Assembly: GCA_963711505.1 (NCBI GenBank) | Contig: CAVQEJ010000003.1 | Location: 186,001-250,000, forward strand | From: JAGWRA01 sp963711505 | Lineage (GTDB): Bacteria > Acidobacteriota > Vicinamibacteria > Vicinamibacterales > CAVVIG01 | Length of the DNA: 64,000 nt | Reading direction: 5' to 3' | Shown: piece by piece, positions 6,786-17,128 of the stretch | Position numbering within the stretch: the first letter of the stretch is position 1 | Layout of the letters: every line of letters starts with the position of its first letter | Made by a program: the position numbers and the translations under genes | The notes under the pieces: generated by a model | Told to the model about the DNA's origin: nothing | The model's input: the letters and a program-made list of their open reading frames with translations, nothing else | The model's database searches: none

Positions 6786-9001
6786 CCCGGCCGACGAGAA
6801 CCCGGGCCGCCAACCGTCCGTCTGCCGCGCCGGAGCCCGCTTCGCAATGGGGACCGGTGGAGGGGGCCCTGCTCGCCGCGGTGGTCGTCGTGGCTCTGGC
6901 GATCCGGGTGTACGAGCCGTGGTCGCTGGTCTTCACGCCGGCCCACCTGAACCTCCTCGAGACCGACGCCTGGTACCACTTCCGCGTGATCGAGAACCTG
7001 GTCGCGCAGTTTCCGCATCGGTTGATCGTCGATCCGTACGCAGCGCCAGGGGGCATGTACGTGCCCATCGCGCCGTTGTTCGATCTGCTGGTTGCCGGCG
7101 CGGCGTGGCTGGCGGGATTCGGGCATCCGTCGGCCGCGGTGATCGGCCGGGTCGCGGTCTTCACGCCGCCGCTCCTCGGCGCGGCCACGGTCGTCATGGT
7201 CTGCGCAGCCGCGCGCGTCAGCGCCGGGACCCTTGCGGGCCTTCTGGCCGCCGCGCTTGCGGCGATCCTGCCGGGACATTTTCTGGACAGAACGCTGCTG
7301 GGGTTCGTCGACCACCACGCGCTCGAGGCGCTGATGAGCGTCGCCATCCTGTGGATGGCGCTGAGAATCCTTCGGGACGGCGAGGTGCGTCTGTCATCCG
7401 GCGTCGCGATGGGCGCGCTCTTCGCCGCGTACTCGCTGACGTGGACGAGCGCGGCGTTTCTCTTCGGGATCGTCGCCGTCTGGCTCGTGCTTCACGGCAG
7501 CCTGCACCTGTGGAGGCGGATCGACGTGGGTGGGGTCGGCGGCACCATGGCCGTCGCCGCGGCCGTGGCGCTGACCGCCGCCGTCGCGTGCCGACCGATC
7601 AATCCCTACCGGTTCGATCTGCAGGTCGCCGGCCTGGCCGCCGTCCTGGTGGCCGGGCTCGGCGTGGAGGCGGCGCGGACCGCCGTTCGAGCCGGCAGGC
7701 GGCCGCGCCTCGTGGTCGGCGTCGGCGCGGCGGCCGCGGCGATTGCGCTCGCCGCCGCCATCGTCCTGCTGCCGGGGCTCGTCCGTCAGGTCGCAACGGA
7801 ACTCGGCCGGTTCACGGCGTCGCCCGATCGCATGCAGGTGCTCGAGGCGCGCCCGCTGCTGCTCTACGACGGCAGGTTCTCCTGGCGCCCGGCGTGGTTC
7901 ATGTTCCGGACGGGGCTCCCGGCGGCTCTCGTCGCCATCGTGTTCCTGGTATGGCGGTGGCTTCGAGCCGGGAGCCCGGGCGATCTGCTGTTGGCCGTCT
8001 GGTGCACGGCGCTGGCCCTGGCGACGTTCGGTCAGAATCGTTTCGGCTACTACCTGGTTCCCTCGGCAGCCGTCGTCATCGGGTGCGTCGCGGCCCGCGT
8101 CATCGAAGCCGGCCGACGCGCGGGCGGCTGGCGTCGCCGCGGCGCCGTGATAGCGGTCGCCGGTCTTCTCTTCGGTCCCAACCTCGCGCCGGCCATCTGG
8201 ACGACCGGGCGTCCCGGCGGCCTGCCGGCGGACTGGCTGCCCGCGTTCACGTGGCTGCGGTACGCGACGGCGGATCCCTTCGGCGATCCGGCGTACTACG
8301 ATGCGCGATACGGTGCCGGCCGGGTGCGCCGCGCGTCCTACTCGGTCATGGCGTGGTGGGACGACGGCTACTGGATCATCCAGGCGGCTCATCGCGTGCC
8401 CGTGGCCAACCCCACGCAGGAGCGGGCGGACGTGGCGGGACGCTTCTTCGCGGAAACGGACGAGCGCCGCGCGCTGGCGATCCTGCGCGATGAACATGCC
8501 CGCTACGTGTTCGTCGACGATCGACTGCCGTTCAGAATCGACCCCGCGTCGAACACCGTTCTCGGCTCGTTCGAATCCATCGCGATTTGGGCGGGAGTCC
8601 CGACGAGCCGGTTCTTCGGCGCCTTCCTGTTGCCCGACGGGAGGGGCTATCGAACGGTGTTCCTCTACTATCCCGATTACTACCGCAGCATGACGTTCCG
8701 GCTGGGCGTCCTCGGTGGCGCCGGCTCAGCCGCGACGGCACCCGCCGTGGTCGCGTCCTGGACGGCCACCTGGATTCCGTCCCTCGGCGGCTCGTATCCC
8801 GTCCTGACCACCCTGAACTCGTTCGCAACCTACGAGGCGGCAACGACATACCTGCATCAGCTCGGTCCCGGCAATCACCTGATTGCCGGGGTGGACCCCA
8901 GTCGTTCGCCTGTGCCGCTCGAGTCGATCACCGGGGCTCCACCGCGCCTTTCGAACCCCGGCCCCTGGGGTGTTTCAGGAGGGTGCGGTTCAGATTTTTG
9001 A
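6782..9001 (+). CDS. STT3/AglB-family oligosaccharyltransferase
   Basis: A multipass membrane protein of 739 aa with a soluble periplasmic C-terminal domain, the architecture of the single-subunit oligosaccharyltransferases PglB (bacteria) and AglB (archaea). Expected catalytic elements are present. The first acidic motif is ETDAWYHFR (60-68, D62). FVDHHALEA (175-183) provides the second acidic/His motif. QVLEARP supplies the loop glutamate at 355. The sequon-recognition block reads WWDDGYWI at 525-532 in place of the usual WWDYG. The enzyme would move a lipid-linked glycan onto Asn of N-X-S/T sequons in exported proteins. It overlaps the ALG1-like gene by four bases. The Tyr-to-Asp change within WWDxG keeps the W, W, D and G. 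Downstream lies an exported sequon-rich collagen-like protein. Confidence 0.88.
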   Translation: MTRPTRTRAANRPSAAPEPASQWGPVEGALLAAVVVVALAIRVYEPWSLVFTPAHLNLLETDAWYHFRVIENLVAQFPHRLIVDPYAAPGGMYVPIAPLFDLLVAGAAWLAGFGHPSAAVIGRVAVFTPPLLGAATVVMVCAAARVSAGTLAGLLAAALAAILPGHFLDRTLLGFVDHHALEALMSVAILWMALRILRDGEVRLSSGVAMGALFAAYSLTWTSAAFLFGIVAVWLVLHGSLHLWRRIDVGGVGGTMAVAAAVALTAAVACRPINPYRFDLQVAGLAAVLVAGLGVEAARTAVRAGRRPRLVVGVGAAAAAIALAAAIVLLPGLVRQVATELGRFTASPDRMQVLEARPLLLYDGRFSWRPAWFMFRTGLPAALVAIVFLVWRWLRAGSPGDLLLAVWCTALALATFGQNRFGYYLVPSAAVVIGCVAARVIEAGRRAGGWRRRGAVIAVAGLLFGPNLAPAIWTTGRPGGLPADWLPAFTWLRYATADPFGDPAYYDARYGAGRVRRASYSVMAWWDDGYWIIQAAHRVPVANPTQERADVAGRFFAETDERRALAILRDEHARYVFVDDRLPFRIDPASNTVLGSFESIAIWAGVPTSRFFGAFLLPDGRGYRTVFLYYPDYYRSMTFRLGVLGGAGSAATAPAVVASWTATWIPSLGGSYPVLTTLNSFATYEAATTYLHQLGPGNHLIAGVDPSRSPVPLESITGAPPRLSNPGPWGVSGGCGSDF

Positions 9002-9087
9002 GGTGGACCAATGACCCGAACTGGATTCGTGATATTGTCTTCCGGCCGCGAGGCGATTCGCCCGCGGTCCGACAGGAGAGGGCGTCC

Positions 9088-10401
<1,314 letters not shown>

Positions 10402-10445
10402 CACGCGAGCACCAGAAACAGGTGGAGCAGCCCGCCGTGACGCGG

Positions 10446-10646
10446 TCACGGTGGGTTGCCGTCTTCAGCCTGCCACGCGCCAAGCCGCCGACTCCTGCGG
10501 CGGCGACCTCTCATCACGCCTTCCTTCTTCTGACGCGTCCAGCGCTTCAGTTCACGCTCTCGAGCCAGAGTCGTACGTTCGACGTCGCTGGTCTTACCGA
10601 CGTCCAGAACCCGGTCCGCGCAGCGGAGGATGTACACGAACCACAT
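10446..10646 (-). pseudogene. GIY-YIG endonuclease remnant
   Basis: The predicted peptide begins MWFVYILRCAD and continues VGKTSDVE, the first beta-strand and Y-I-L-R-C core of UvrC-like GIY-YIG domains. It then jumps directly to RELKRWTRQKKE, which is normally the last helix of the roughly 80-aa domain. The central part with the catalytic Arg/Glu is missing, so I read this as a decayed copy with an internal deletion. A second scrap of the same start (MWFVYM on the minus strand) lies near 12876-12893. Confidence 0.5.
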
Positions 10647-10756
10647 CGGGAAACGACGATGCAATCGTCGCCGGCCGAAGGCAATTGGGAGAGGGATAGA
10701 GGAGAGGGTAGGCCCTTCGACTCGCTACGCTCGCCCAGGGCATTCGACTCGGGCGC

Positions 10757-10788
10757 GAGTCAAGTGGCCTGCCATGAGCGAGGGCGCG
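10757..10788. repeat. dispersed GAGTCA...GAGCGAGGGCGCG repeat, copy 1
   Basis: A 32-base unit that recurs with 2-4 differences at 12978-13009 and 13084-13115, with a truncated form near 13184. Each copy is flanked by TTCGACTCG-type half palindromes. It resembles REP-like intergenic elements. Confidence 0.7.
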
Positions 10789-10795
10789 AAGCGCC

Positions 10796-10825
10796 CGAGT
10801 CGAATGGTGGAGGCGGCGGGAGTCG
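10796..10825. repeat. 30-bp direct repeat, left copy of the tmRNA 3' end (att-like)
   Basis: Thirty bases identical to 13231-13260, where they form the 3' end of the tmRNA gene including the encoded CCA. Here they are detached from the rest of the tmRNA. A direct copy of an ssrA 3' end at some distance is the usual footprint of site-specific integration. The bracketed segment holds the M20 gene. Confidence 0.75.
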
Positions 10826-11068
10826 GGCTTGACCGTGTCTTTAGAATCAGCTGCTTACGAGCTCACGGATGAGCGTCCGGCGAACAGAGCCGCATCGATA
10901 CCCGGACCGCCAGGGGGGTGGTCCGATCACCATCGCCGCCGAATCGCTGGTGCTCGGCGGTATCATTGGCGCCACTGGCGCATCGCCAACAGCGCGACCT
11001 TCGCGCCTGGCCGTTCGCGTCGGCTGCGACGCAAGAGGATTGTTGGTCACGCATCGGAGGATCAGGAT

Positions 11069-12745
11069 ATGTTCGCCAAACGTCACCTCCTCGGATGGCT
11101 CGTCGGGATGGCAACTCTGTCACTGGGAGTGCTCGCCATCACGCCGGCAGCCGCCGCGCAATCACCTGACATCAACGGACTGAAGGCCGAAGCCGAGGCC
11201 TACGTCAATGCGCACGCCAAGCTGATCCAGCAGATCGTGGATTCGACCTTTTCCTTCCAGGAAATTGGCTATAACGAAACCCAGACCGGCATCTACCTGA
11301 CCGGAATCCTGCAACGCCACGGATTCACCATCCGACGGAATATCGAAGGAATCCCGACCGCCTGGGTGGCGAGTTGGAGCAACGGCAGCGGGCGCCCAAC
11401 CGTCTCTTTGAACAACGACGAGGATGGACTTCCGGGCCTGTCACAAATGCCCGGCATCCTGAAGGAACAGCCCATCATCGCCGGCGGTAACGGCCAGTCC
11501 GAGGGGCACAACACGGGCCTGGCGGGCATGGTCGTGTCTGCGCTGGCGCTCCAATCGGTGATGGAGAAGCACCATATCTCCGGTACGGTGCAGGTGTGGC
11601 CGGGCATCGCGGAAGAAATCCTCGGCGGAAAGGCCTGGTACGTGCGGGCAGGGGTGTTCGATCACGTTGACGCCGTCCTGTCGACGCACGTCTCCTCGGG
11701 CCTGGGGACGTCCTATGGGCGCAGCGGCGGCACGGGCGTGATCTCCGCCGAGTACACGTTTCAGGGCAAGACGGCGCATGCCGCGGCGGACCCGTGGGAT
11801 GGCAAGAGTGCATTGGCCTCCGCCGAGATGTTCGACAACGGCATGAACTACATGCGGCAGTTCTTTCATCCTCCCTCTCGCACTCAGAACGTGCTGGTGA
11901 ACGGTGGCGATGAGCCGAATGTCGTCCCGGCCCTGACGGAGGATTGGTATTACTTTCGCGAGGTGACGCCCGAAAGGGTCCGCCAGAATTTTGCCACCGC
12001 AAATCGGGTGGCGAAGGCGGCGGCTGACATGTTCGGTACAACGATGGCCGTGAAAACGATCGGTACGGCATGGCCGTCCTGGGGAAATCAGCCGCTCGCC
12101 GAGGATATGGACAAGAACATTCAGGCTGTCGGCATGCCCAACTGGACCGCCGACGACCAGCGCTATGCCAAAGCGGTCCAGACACTGATTGGGAAGAAGC
12201 CCATTGGGCTGAATACACGCATCGAGAAGCTGGGGACGGGCGTGGTCAACCCGCTCGGCGGGCCGTCCGACGATATCGGCGATGTCATGTGGACCGTCCC
12301 GACTGTCCGCCTCATGTTCCCGGCAAATATTCCGGAAGTTCCGGCTCACAACTGGAAGGCCGCCCTGGCGGAAGCCACGCCCATCGCGTACGGCGGCGCC
12401 GCCGTGGATGCCAAAGTGCTGGCGATGACGGCGCTCGACCTGTACGTGAATCCGCAATTGGTGCAAAACGCCAGGCACTATTTCGACGCGGTCCAGCCCG
12501 TGCTGGCGATGCAGGCGTACGGCACGTCGAAACCCGTCGTGTACCAGTCCTTTCTGCCTGCGAACGCGACGCCGGACATTTCCATTCACGACGCGCTGAT
12601 GACGAAGCTGCGGCCGCTCATGGAAAAGATGTATTACCAGCCAGACAAGTACCCGACGTATCTGGATCAGCTGGGTATCAAGTGGCCCTGCCTCACTCAA
12701 GACTCGACCTGTGGCGCCCCCAAGGCACTCGTACCGCACAATTAG
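11069..12745 (+). CDS. exported M20-family amidohydrolase (AbgB-like)
   Basis: A metallopeptidase-fold hydrolase of 558 aa with an N-terminal signal peptide (hydrophobic LLGWLVGMATLSLGVLAI, cleavage after ...AAAAQ). The M20D fold is shown by SEGHNTGLAG (the usual C/G-H-D position is GHN here), a GIAEEILGGK metal/catalytic segment, and HAAADPWDGKSAL in the dimerisation lid. Relatives cleave aminoacyl or p-aminobenzoyl-glutamate amides; the substrate here is unknown. The ATG at 11069 follows GGAGG by eight bases. The gene uses clearly more A/T-ending codons than its neighbours and lies between two copies of the tmRNA 3' end, so it was probably acquired by integration. No integrase is visible with it. 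Confidence 0.85.
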   Translation: MFAKRHLLGWLVGMATLSLGVLAITPAAAAQSPDINGLKAEAEAYVNAHAKLIQQIVDSTFSFQEIGYNETQTGIYLTGILQRHGFTIRRNIEGIPTAWVASWSNGSGRPTVSLNNDEDGLPGLSQMPGILKEQPIIAGGNGQSEGHNTGLAGMVVSALALQSVMEKHHISGTVQVWPGIAEEILGGKAWYVRAGVFDHVDAVLSTHVSSGLGTSYGRSGGTGVISAEYTFQGKTAHAAADPWDGKSALASAEMFDNGMNYMRQFFHPPSRTQNVLVNGGDEPNVVPALTEDWYYFREVTPERVRQNFATANRVAKAAADMFGTTMAVKTIGTAWPSWGNQPLAEDMDKNIQAVGMPNWTADDQRYAKAVQTLIGKKPIGLNTRIEKLGTGVVNPLGGPSDDIGDVMWTVPTVRLMFPANIPEVPAHNWKAALAEATPIAYGGAAVDAKVLAMTALDLYVNPQLVQNARHYFDAVQPVLAMQAYGTSKPVVYQSFLPANATPDISIHDALMTKLRPLMEKMYYQPDKYPTYLDQLGIKWPCLTQDSTCGAPKALVPHN

Positions 12746-13230
12746 CCACTGGAGTGCGGCAAGAACCGAACGGCGCACCGGCCAGCGTGGACGCGGCGAA
12801 CAAGTTCGTCTGATCCGCGACGCCGGCGTCCGAGACGAATCAGTTCACGGTGACGGCGACCGCTGGGCCGGGAAACACGGCCATGTAGACGAACCACATC
12901 TCGGGACGACGATCTCCTCGTCCAGCGGTCAATTCAAGAACGGAGAGTGGAGGGGCGTTGGCCTTCGACTCGGCCGCGAGTCAGGTGACCTGCCATGAGC
13001 GAGGGCGCGGAGGGGAGAGGTAACGGTGCCCCTCGACTCGCGCAGCGGCATGACACTCGCTCGGGACACCACTCGACTCGGGGGAGTCAGATGGCCTGCC
13101 ACGAGCGAGGGCGCGTGTGTGGGTGAGGAGGCCCTTCGACTCGGTCGCGTCGCTCCCTCGCTCAGGGCATTCTCCCTGAAGGGTGGCCTGCCATGAGCGA
13201 GCCTCCGGCTCGGCGAAGGCAGGGCGGAGG
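12746..13230. other. intergenic region with three repeat units
   Basis: No gene seen. Two clear and one partial copy of the GAGTCA...GAGCGAGGGCGCG unit (12978-13009, 13084-13115, about 13184) alternate with TTCGACTCG half palindromes. A fragment near 12876-12920 resembles the start of the GIY-YIG remnant at 10.6 kb, so this gap and the one upstream share ancestry. Confidence 0.55.
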
Positions 13231-13260
13231 CGAGTCGAATGGTGGAGGCGGCGGGAGTCG
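13231..13260. repeat. 30-bp direct repeat, right copy (tmRNA 3' end)
   Basis: Partner of 10796-10825. Bases 13240-13260 are the functional 3' end of the tmRNA, so this is the copy that kept the gene whole. Confidence 0.75.
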
Positions 13261-13593
13261 AACCCGCGTCCGAGAATACGTCCTCGCAGGAATCTACATG
13301 CGTATCCGCTCTTGAAGTTTCGCCCGCGACGTGGAAGAACGGCCAGAAACCGCCGCGGACTAGCCCCGATGAAATTTCACTCTCACCCGTCGGAACCGCC
13401 AGTGAGAGCTAGCCTGCTGAAATGACATCCAGTCCCGCCTCGCAGGCCAGAACGGGGTGGACGTCGCTGTTATTTAAGCAGCGAGAGCGAGCTGCGTGTT
13501 CGCAGTTACGTTGTGTTCCACCGGATTTACGAGTCAGTGGAGCTCGGCATGCATCCCACGGCTCAGTACCCCCGTCGAAGCCAGATCGCCCCC
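13240..13593 (-). ncRNA. ssrA: tmRNA (SsrA)
   Basis: Transfer-messenger RNA for ribosome rescue, one-piece form of 354 nt. The 5' end GGGGGCGAUCUGGCUUCGAC and the 3' end with a T-arm GUUCGACUC and encoded CCA pair as a seven-base acceptor stem (one G-U). The coding segment resumes at GCG and reads ANTQLALAA before UAA (13480-13506), a normal tag ending in LALAA for ClpXP recognition. A TACAAT box at 13626-13631 lies about 32 bases before the mature 5' end and is a weak promoter candidate. Its 3' end is duplicated at 10796-10825. Confidence 0.96.
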
Positions 13594-13753
13594 ACAGAGG
13601 ATCAAACCGCACCGGACAGAACCCCATTGTAACACGACGCTCGGCCGTTCGCCCCAAGCATCGGTGAATACAGGACTTCCGGCGCCACGCGCCTTGACTT
13701 GCACGATCACGACCCGCATAATGCCTGCGTATCTGGACTGACGCCGCGCCGAC

Positions 13754-14602
13754 ATGACGGAGTTCCGCTGCATGTCGTTTGAAGAACAGCTTCGAGGCTC
13801 GCTCGACACCCTGGTCGAACGCGTGTGCGGGCAGATCGAAACCGAGGTCCAGGACCTCGTCGGCAGCCTGACGTCCGGGGCCCGTCGCCGCCGCCATGTC
13901 GCCGCCGACGCCCGGCTCGCGGCCGAGACGCAGCTCGCCGAGACGTTCGCCGCCAGCCTGTCGAACCTGTGCGTCGAAGAGCGGCAGGCCGGGCTCGCCG
14001 GCTTCACCCGCCTGCTCGCCGCCATCCGCGCGCTCGACGCCTGCTCCTCCCTCTCGCAACTGCTCGACGTGCTGGTGGTCTGCGCAGGGCGGGAGGCCAG
14101 CCGCGCCATCCTGCTGCTCGTCCGGGGCGAGCGGCTGCAGGGCTGGCGGGCCACCGGCTTCTCGGAATATCAGCCCGATGGCGGGCGCCGGCTGGACATG
14201 CCGATCGGGGAAGCGCACGTGGTCACCCAGGCCATCCGGGCCCGCCAGGCCGTGTCGACCGGGCCCGGCGCTCCCGCGCCCCCGTTCACGCTGCTGGGAG
14301 ATGACCGGGCGGGACTGGCGATTCCGATCGAGATCGCAGGGGATGTGGTGGCCGTGCTGTACGCCGATACCATGGGAGAGGCCCCTGGCGCCGCACCCGC
14401 GGCCTGGCCCGAGATCCTCGAAGTGCTGACCCGCCACGCCGGCCGCTGTCTGGAAGGGTTGACCGCCGCCCGTCTGGCCCGCGGTGGCGGCGCTCCCGAC
14501 GCCGGCCGACCGCGTCGGACGGGACCGCCGGCCGGCCGGGAACGGCCGCCTGCACGGTCCGGATACGGCGCGGCGCAGGAACGGCCGTCTGGTGCCGATT
14601 AG
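13754..14602 (+). CDS. GAF-like domain protein of unknown function
   Basis: A soluble protein of 282 aa (an internal ATG at 13772, MSFEEQL, is an equally good start). The first 90 residues look helical and possibly coiled. Residues about 95-240 resemble a GAF sensor fold, with repeated short strands such as RAILLLVRGERLQGWRATGF and AGLAIPIEIAGDVVAVLYAD. The last 45 residues are Pro/Arg-rich and disordered. I do not recognise a named family. It lies between tmRNA and a lytic transglycosylase without obvious operon partners. Ligand and partners are unknown. Confidence 0.6.
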   Translation: MTEFRCMSFEEQLRGSLDTLVERVCGQIETEVQDLVGSLTSGARRRRHVAADARLAAETQLAETFAASLSNLCVEERQAGLAGFTRLLAAIRALDACSSLSQLLDVLVVCAGREASRAILLLVRGERLQGWRATGFSEYQPDGGRRLDMPIGEAHVVTQAIRARQAVSTGPGAPAPPFTLLGDDRAGLAIPIEIAGDVVAVLYADTMGEAPGAAPAAWPEILEVLTRHAGRCLEGLTAARLARGGGAPDAGRPRRTGPPAGRERPPARSGYGAAQERPSGAD

Positions 14603-14689
14603 TCCCTTGTACGCCGCGGGGGGCCGAGCCCCGCGCAAGCAGTCGCAGCGCCCGCCCATCAGGGCGGGGGTTCCCAGGCGCTCAATCAG

Positions 14690-17100
14690 GTGAGGAACTT
14701 GCACCATCCACGACTCGAGCTGATCCGCAGCCTCGCTCCGGGCGGGCGCTGGCGTCGTCCGGCCGCGTGGAGTCTCGCCGTCTGGCTGCTCGTCGTGCTG
14801 ACGTCGCAGCATGGCACCTACGCCCAGCAGCGCGGTCACCACGCCGTCGGCCGAAGGTGCGCTGCCGGCGCTCGCGCCGACGAACCATCCGCCGCTGCCG
14901 CGGCAGCTGTCCAGACTCTGGCTCGCCCCCCGGCAGGGCGAACGGCAGGCCCACCGGGCCGGTCCGCTCGAGGCGCTGGCCCGGGCCGTGAAGCTGCAGG
15001 ACGATGCGAAGTTCAGCGCGTCGCTGCAGCTGCTCGATCGCAAGGCGGTGCAGCAGACGCCGCTCGCCGGCTACGCCACCTACTATGCCGGCATGGCCGA
15101 GCTCGGCCTGAAACACTACGACCTGGCCCGGAAGGCGTTCGCGGACCTGGCGGCCCGGCAGCCGCACGGCTTCCTCGCGGAAGCGGCGCCGCTGGCCGAG
15201 GCGCAGGCCGCCGAACAGGCGGGCGACAATGTCGGTGCGGTGGCCATCTATCAGGGGCTGCTCCAGCAGACGCCGACCCGGCCGCAGGCGGTGCTGCTGC
15301 GGCTCGGGCGGGCGGCGGCCCTCGCGGGGGACCGCGCACTCGCGGCGGAGTCCTTCCGCCGTGTCTATTACGACTTTCCGCTGACCGATCAGGCAGACGA
15401 GGCGGAGAAGGCGCTGGCGGGCCTGAAGGTGGCGCCTCTCGTCGAGTCGATCGGCTACCCGCGGGATCTGGCGCGGGCCGGCACGCTGTTCCAGGCCGGC
15501 CGGTTCAAGGAGGCCCGCGAGGCGTATACGGCGCTCCTGCCGCGCGTGCACGACGGCGACCGCGAGGGCGTCATGCTGCGCATCGCCGCCAGCGACATCG
15601 AGCTGCACCTCTACCGGTACGCGCTCGGTGACGCGCGGCCGTACGCCCACGCCGGCGCGCACCAGGCCGAGGCGGCGTATTACTATGCGGCCGCGCTGGC
15701 CGGCCTGCACCGCGACGACGACTACGTGCGCACGGTGCGGTTGATGGTCGACAGCTTCGGGACCAGTCCCTGGGTGGAGTCGGCGCTCAACGACCTCGGC
15801 ACCTACTACATCATCCAGGACGAGGACGACCAGGCCACGGCGGTCTTCCGCGAGATGCTGTCCCGCTTCCCGAACGGTGCCCACGCCGAGCGGGGCGCGT
15901 GGAAGGTCGGCTGGGCCGCGTACCTGGCGCACCGGTACGGCGAGACGGTCAGGGTCTTCGACCAGGCGGCGGCCCGGTTTCCGCGCTCGAACTACCGGCC
16001 GGCGTACCTGGTACTGGGCGGGCCGCTCCTACGAAGCGCTCAAGGACGGGCCGATTGCCGATGCGCGGTTCGCCCTGGTGGCCACCGACTACCTGAACTG
16101 GTACTACGGCCGGCGCGCGGTCGAGCGGCTCGGCGGCGAGGCGGCCTGGCGGCAGATGGCCGGTGACGCGCCGGACGATGATGGCGCCGGCGCCGATCCG
16201 TCGACTGCCCTGGCGCGGGCGCTGCCGCCGACCGGTGACGACATCCGGCTACTGCTCTCGGTCGGCCTCTACGATCAGGCGATGGACGAGCTCCAGTACG
16301 CCCAGCGCAAGTGGGGGAGCTCGCCGGTGGTCGAGGCGACGATCGGCTGGGTGCACAACCGGCAGGGCGATCTGCGGCAGGGCATCAACGCCATGAAGCG
16401 CGCCTATCCGCAGTACCTGGCGGCGGGCGGCGAGCAGCTGCCGCGGGCGATCCTGGAAGTGCTGTTCCCGCTCGACTACTGGCCGCTCATCCGCCGGTAC
16501 TCGCAGGCGCACAACCTCGACCCGTACCTGATGGCCGCCCTGATCGCGCAGGAGTCGACCTTCGAGCCGGCCATCCGCTCGTCGGCGCACGCGGTCGGCC
16601 TCATGCAGCTCCTGCCGTCGACCGGGCGCCACTACGCGCGGGTGCTGCACTATCGGCGCTTCTCGTCGCGCATGCTGACCACGCCGACGACGAACATCCG
16701 CCTGGGCATGGCCTATTTCGCCGACCTCGTCGAGCGCTTCGGCGGCGTGCACTACGCGCTGGCCAGCTACAACGCCGGCGAGAACCGTGTCAGCCGGTGG
16801 ATTCAGGAGCGGCGAGACCTCGGGCTCGACCAGGATGCGTTCATCGAGGACATTCCGTTTCCCGAGACCCAGAACTACGTGAAGAAGATCCTCGGCACGG
16901 CGGCCGACTACCGGCGGCTGTACGGCGCCCAGGGACCGCCGAGCCGCGGCGGACGAAGCCGCCACCGGCGCCGAGGGCCGATAGGGCGGCCCACGCCGGT
17001 CCGCTGCAGAGTCCGTTCATCGCTCCGGTTCGTGCCGGTCCAGGTTCGTGTCGAGCTGAAGCTCGGCACCTACGACATCAGTCCGGATCGGGTCTCGTAG
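14690..17100 (+). CDS. Slt-type soluble lytic transglycosylase, two frame breaks
   Basis: A periplasmic murein lytic transglycosylase that cleaves MurNAc-GlcNAc bonds to give 1,6-anhydro-MurNAc. Segment 1 starts at the GTG at 14690 and contains a signal peptide (LAVWLLVVLTS...YAQQ). The frame shifts near 14830 into about 400 residues of TPR-like helical repeats (YATYYAGMAELGLKHYDLA and similar). It shifts again near 16015 into the GH23 domain with ALIAQESTFEP (catalytic Glu), GLMQLLPST and ASYNAGENRVSRW. At 16015 the text CTGGTACTGG becomes the expected LYWAGRSYEAL if one G is removed; both shifts fit one extra base. The apparent C-terminus runs into a REP palindrome, so the last 20-50 codons may be altered by that insertion. 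Confidence 0.82.
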
Positions 17101-17128
17101 CGGTCGAGCTTCAGCTCGACCGACAGGC
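17044..17128. repeat. REP palindrome pair, left copy
   Basis: Contains GTCGAGCTGAAGCTCG (17050-17065) and GTCGAGCTTCAGCTCGAC (17103-17120), two near-perfect palindromes about 37 bases apart. The same pair in the same order recurs at 17711-17805, so the RAYT remnant is bracketed. Confidence 0.85.

Larger units (their letters stand above)
10402..11068. other. intergenic region, repeats only
   Basis: Apart from the GIY-YIG remnant, this 667-base gap holds a mobile-looking palindrome unit (CTTCGACTCG...CGAGTCGAA type, 10711-10805) and the upstream copy of the tmRNA 3' end. I see no intact gene. Confidence 0.5.

Noticed and set aside
10402..13240. Prophage or integrative element with its own integrase at ssrA
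   Set aside because: No tyrosine or serine recombinase, phage or conjugation gene is visible between the repeats; only the M20 gene is present.
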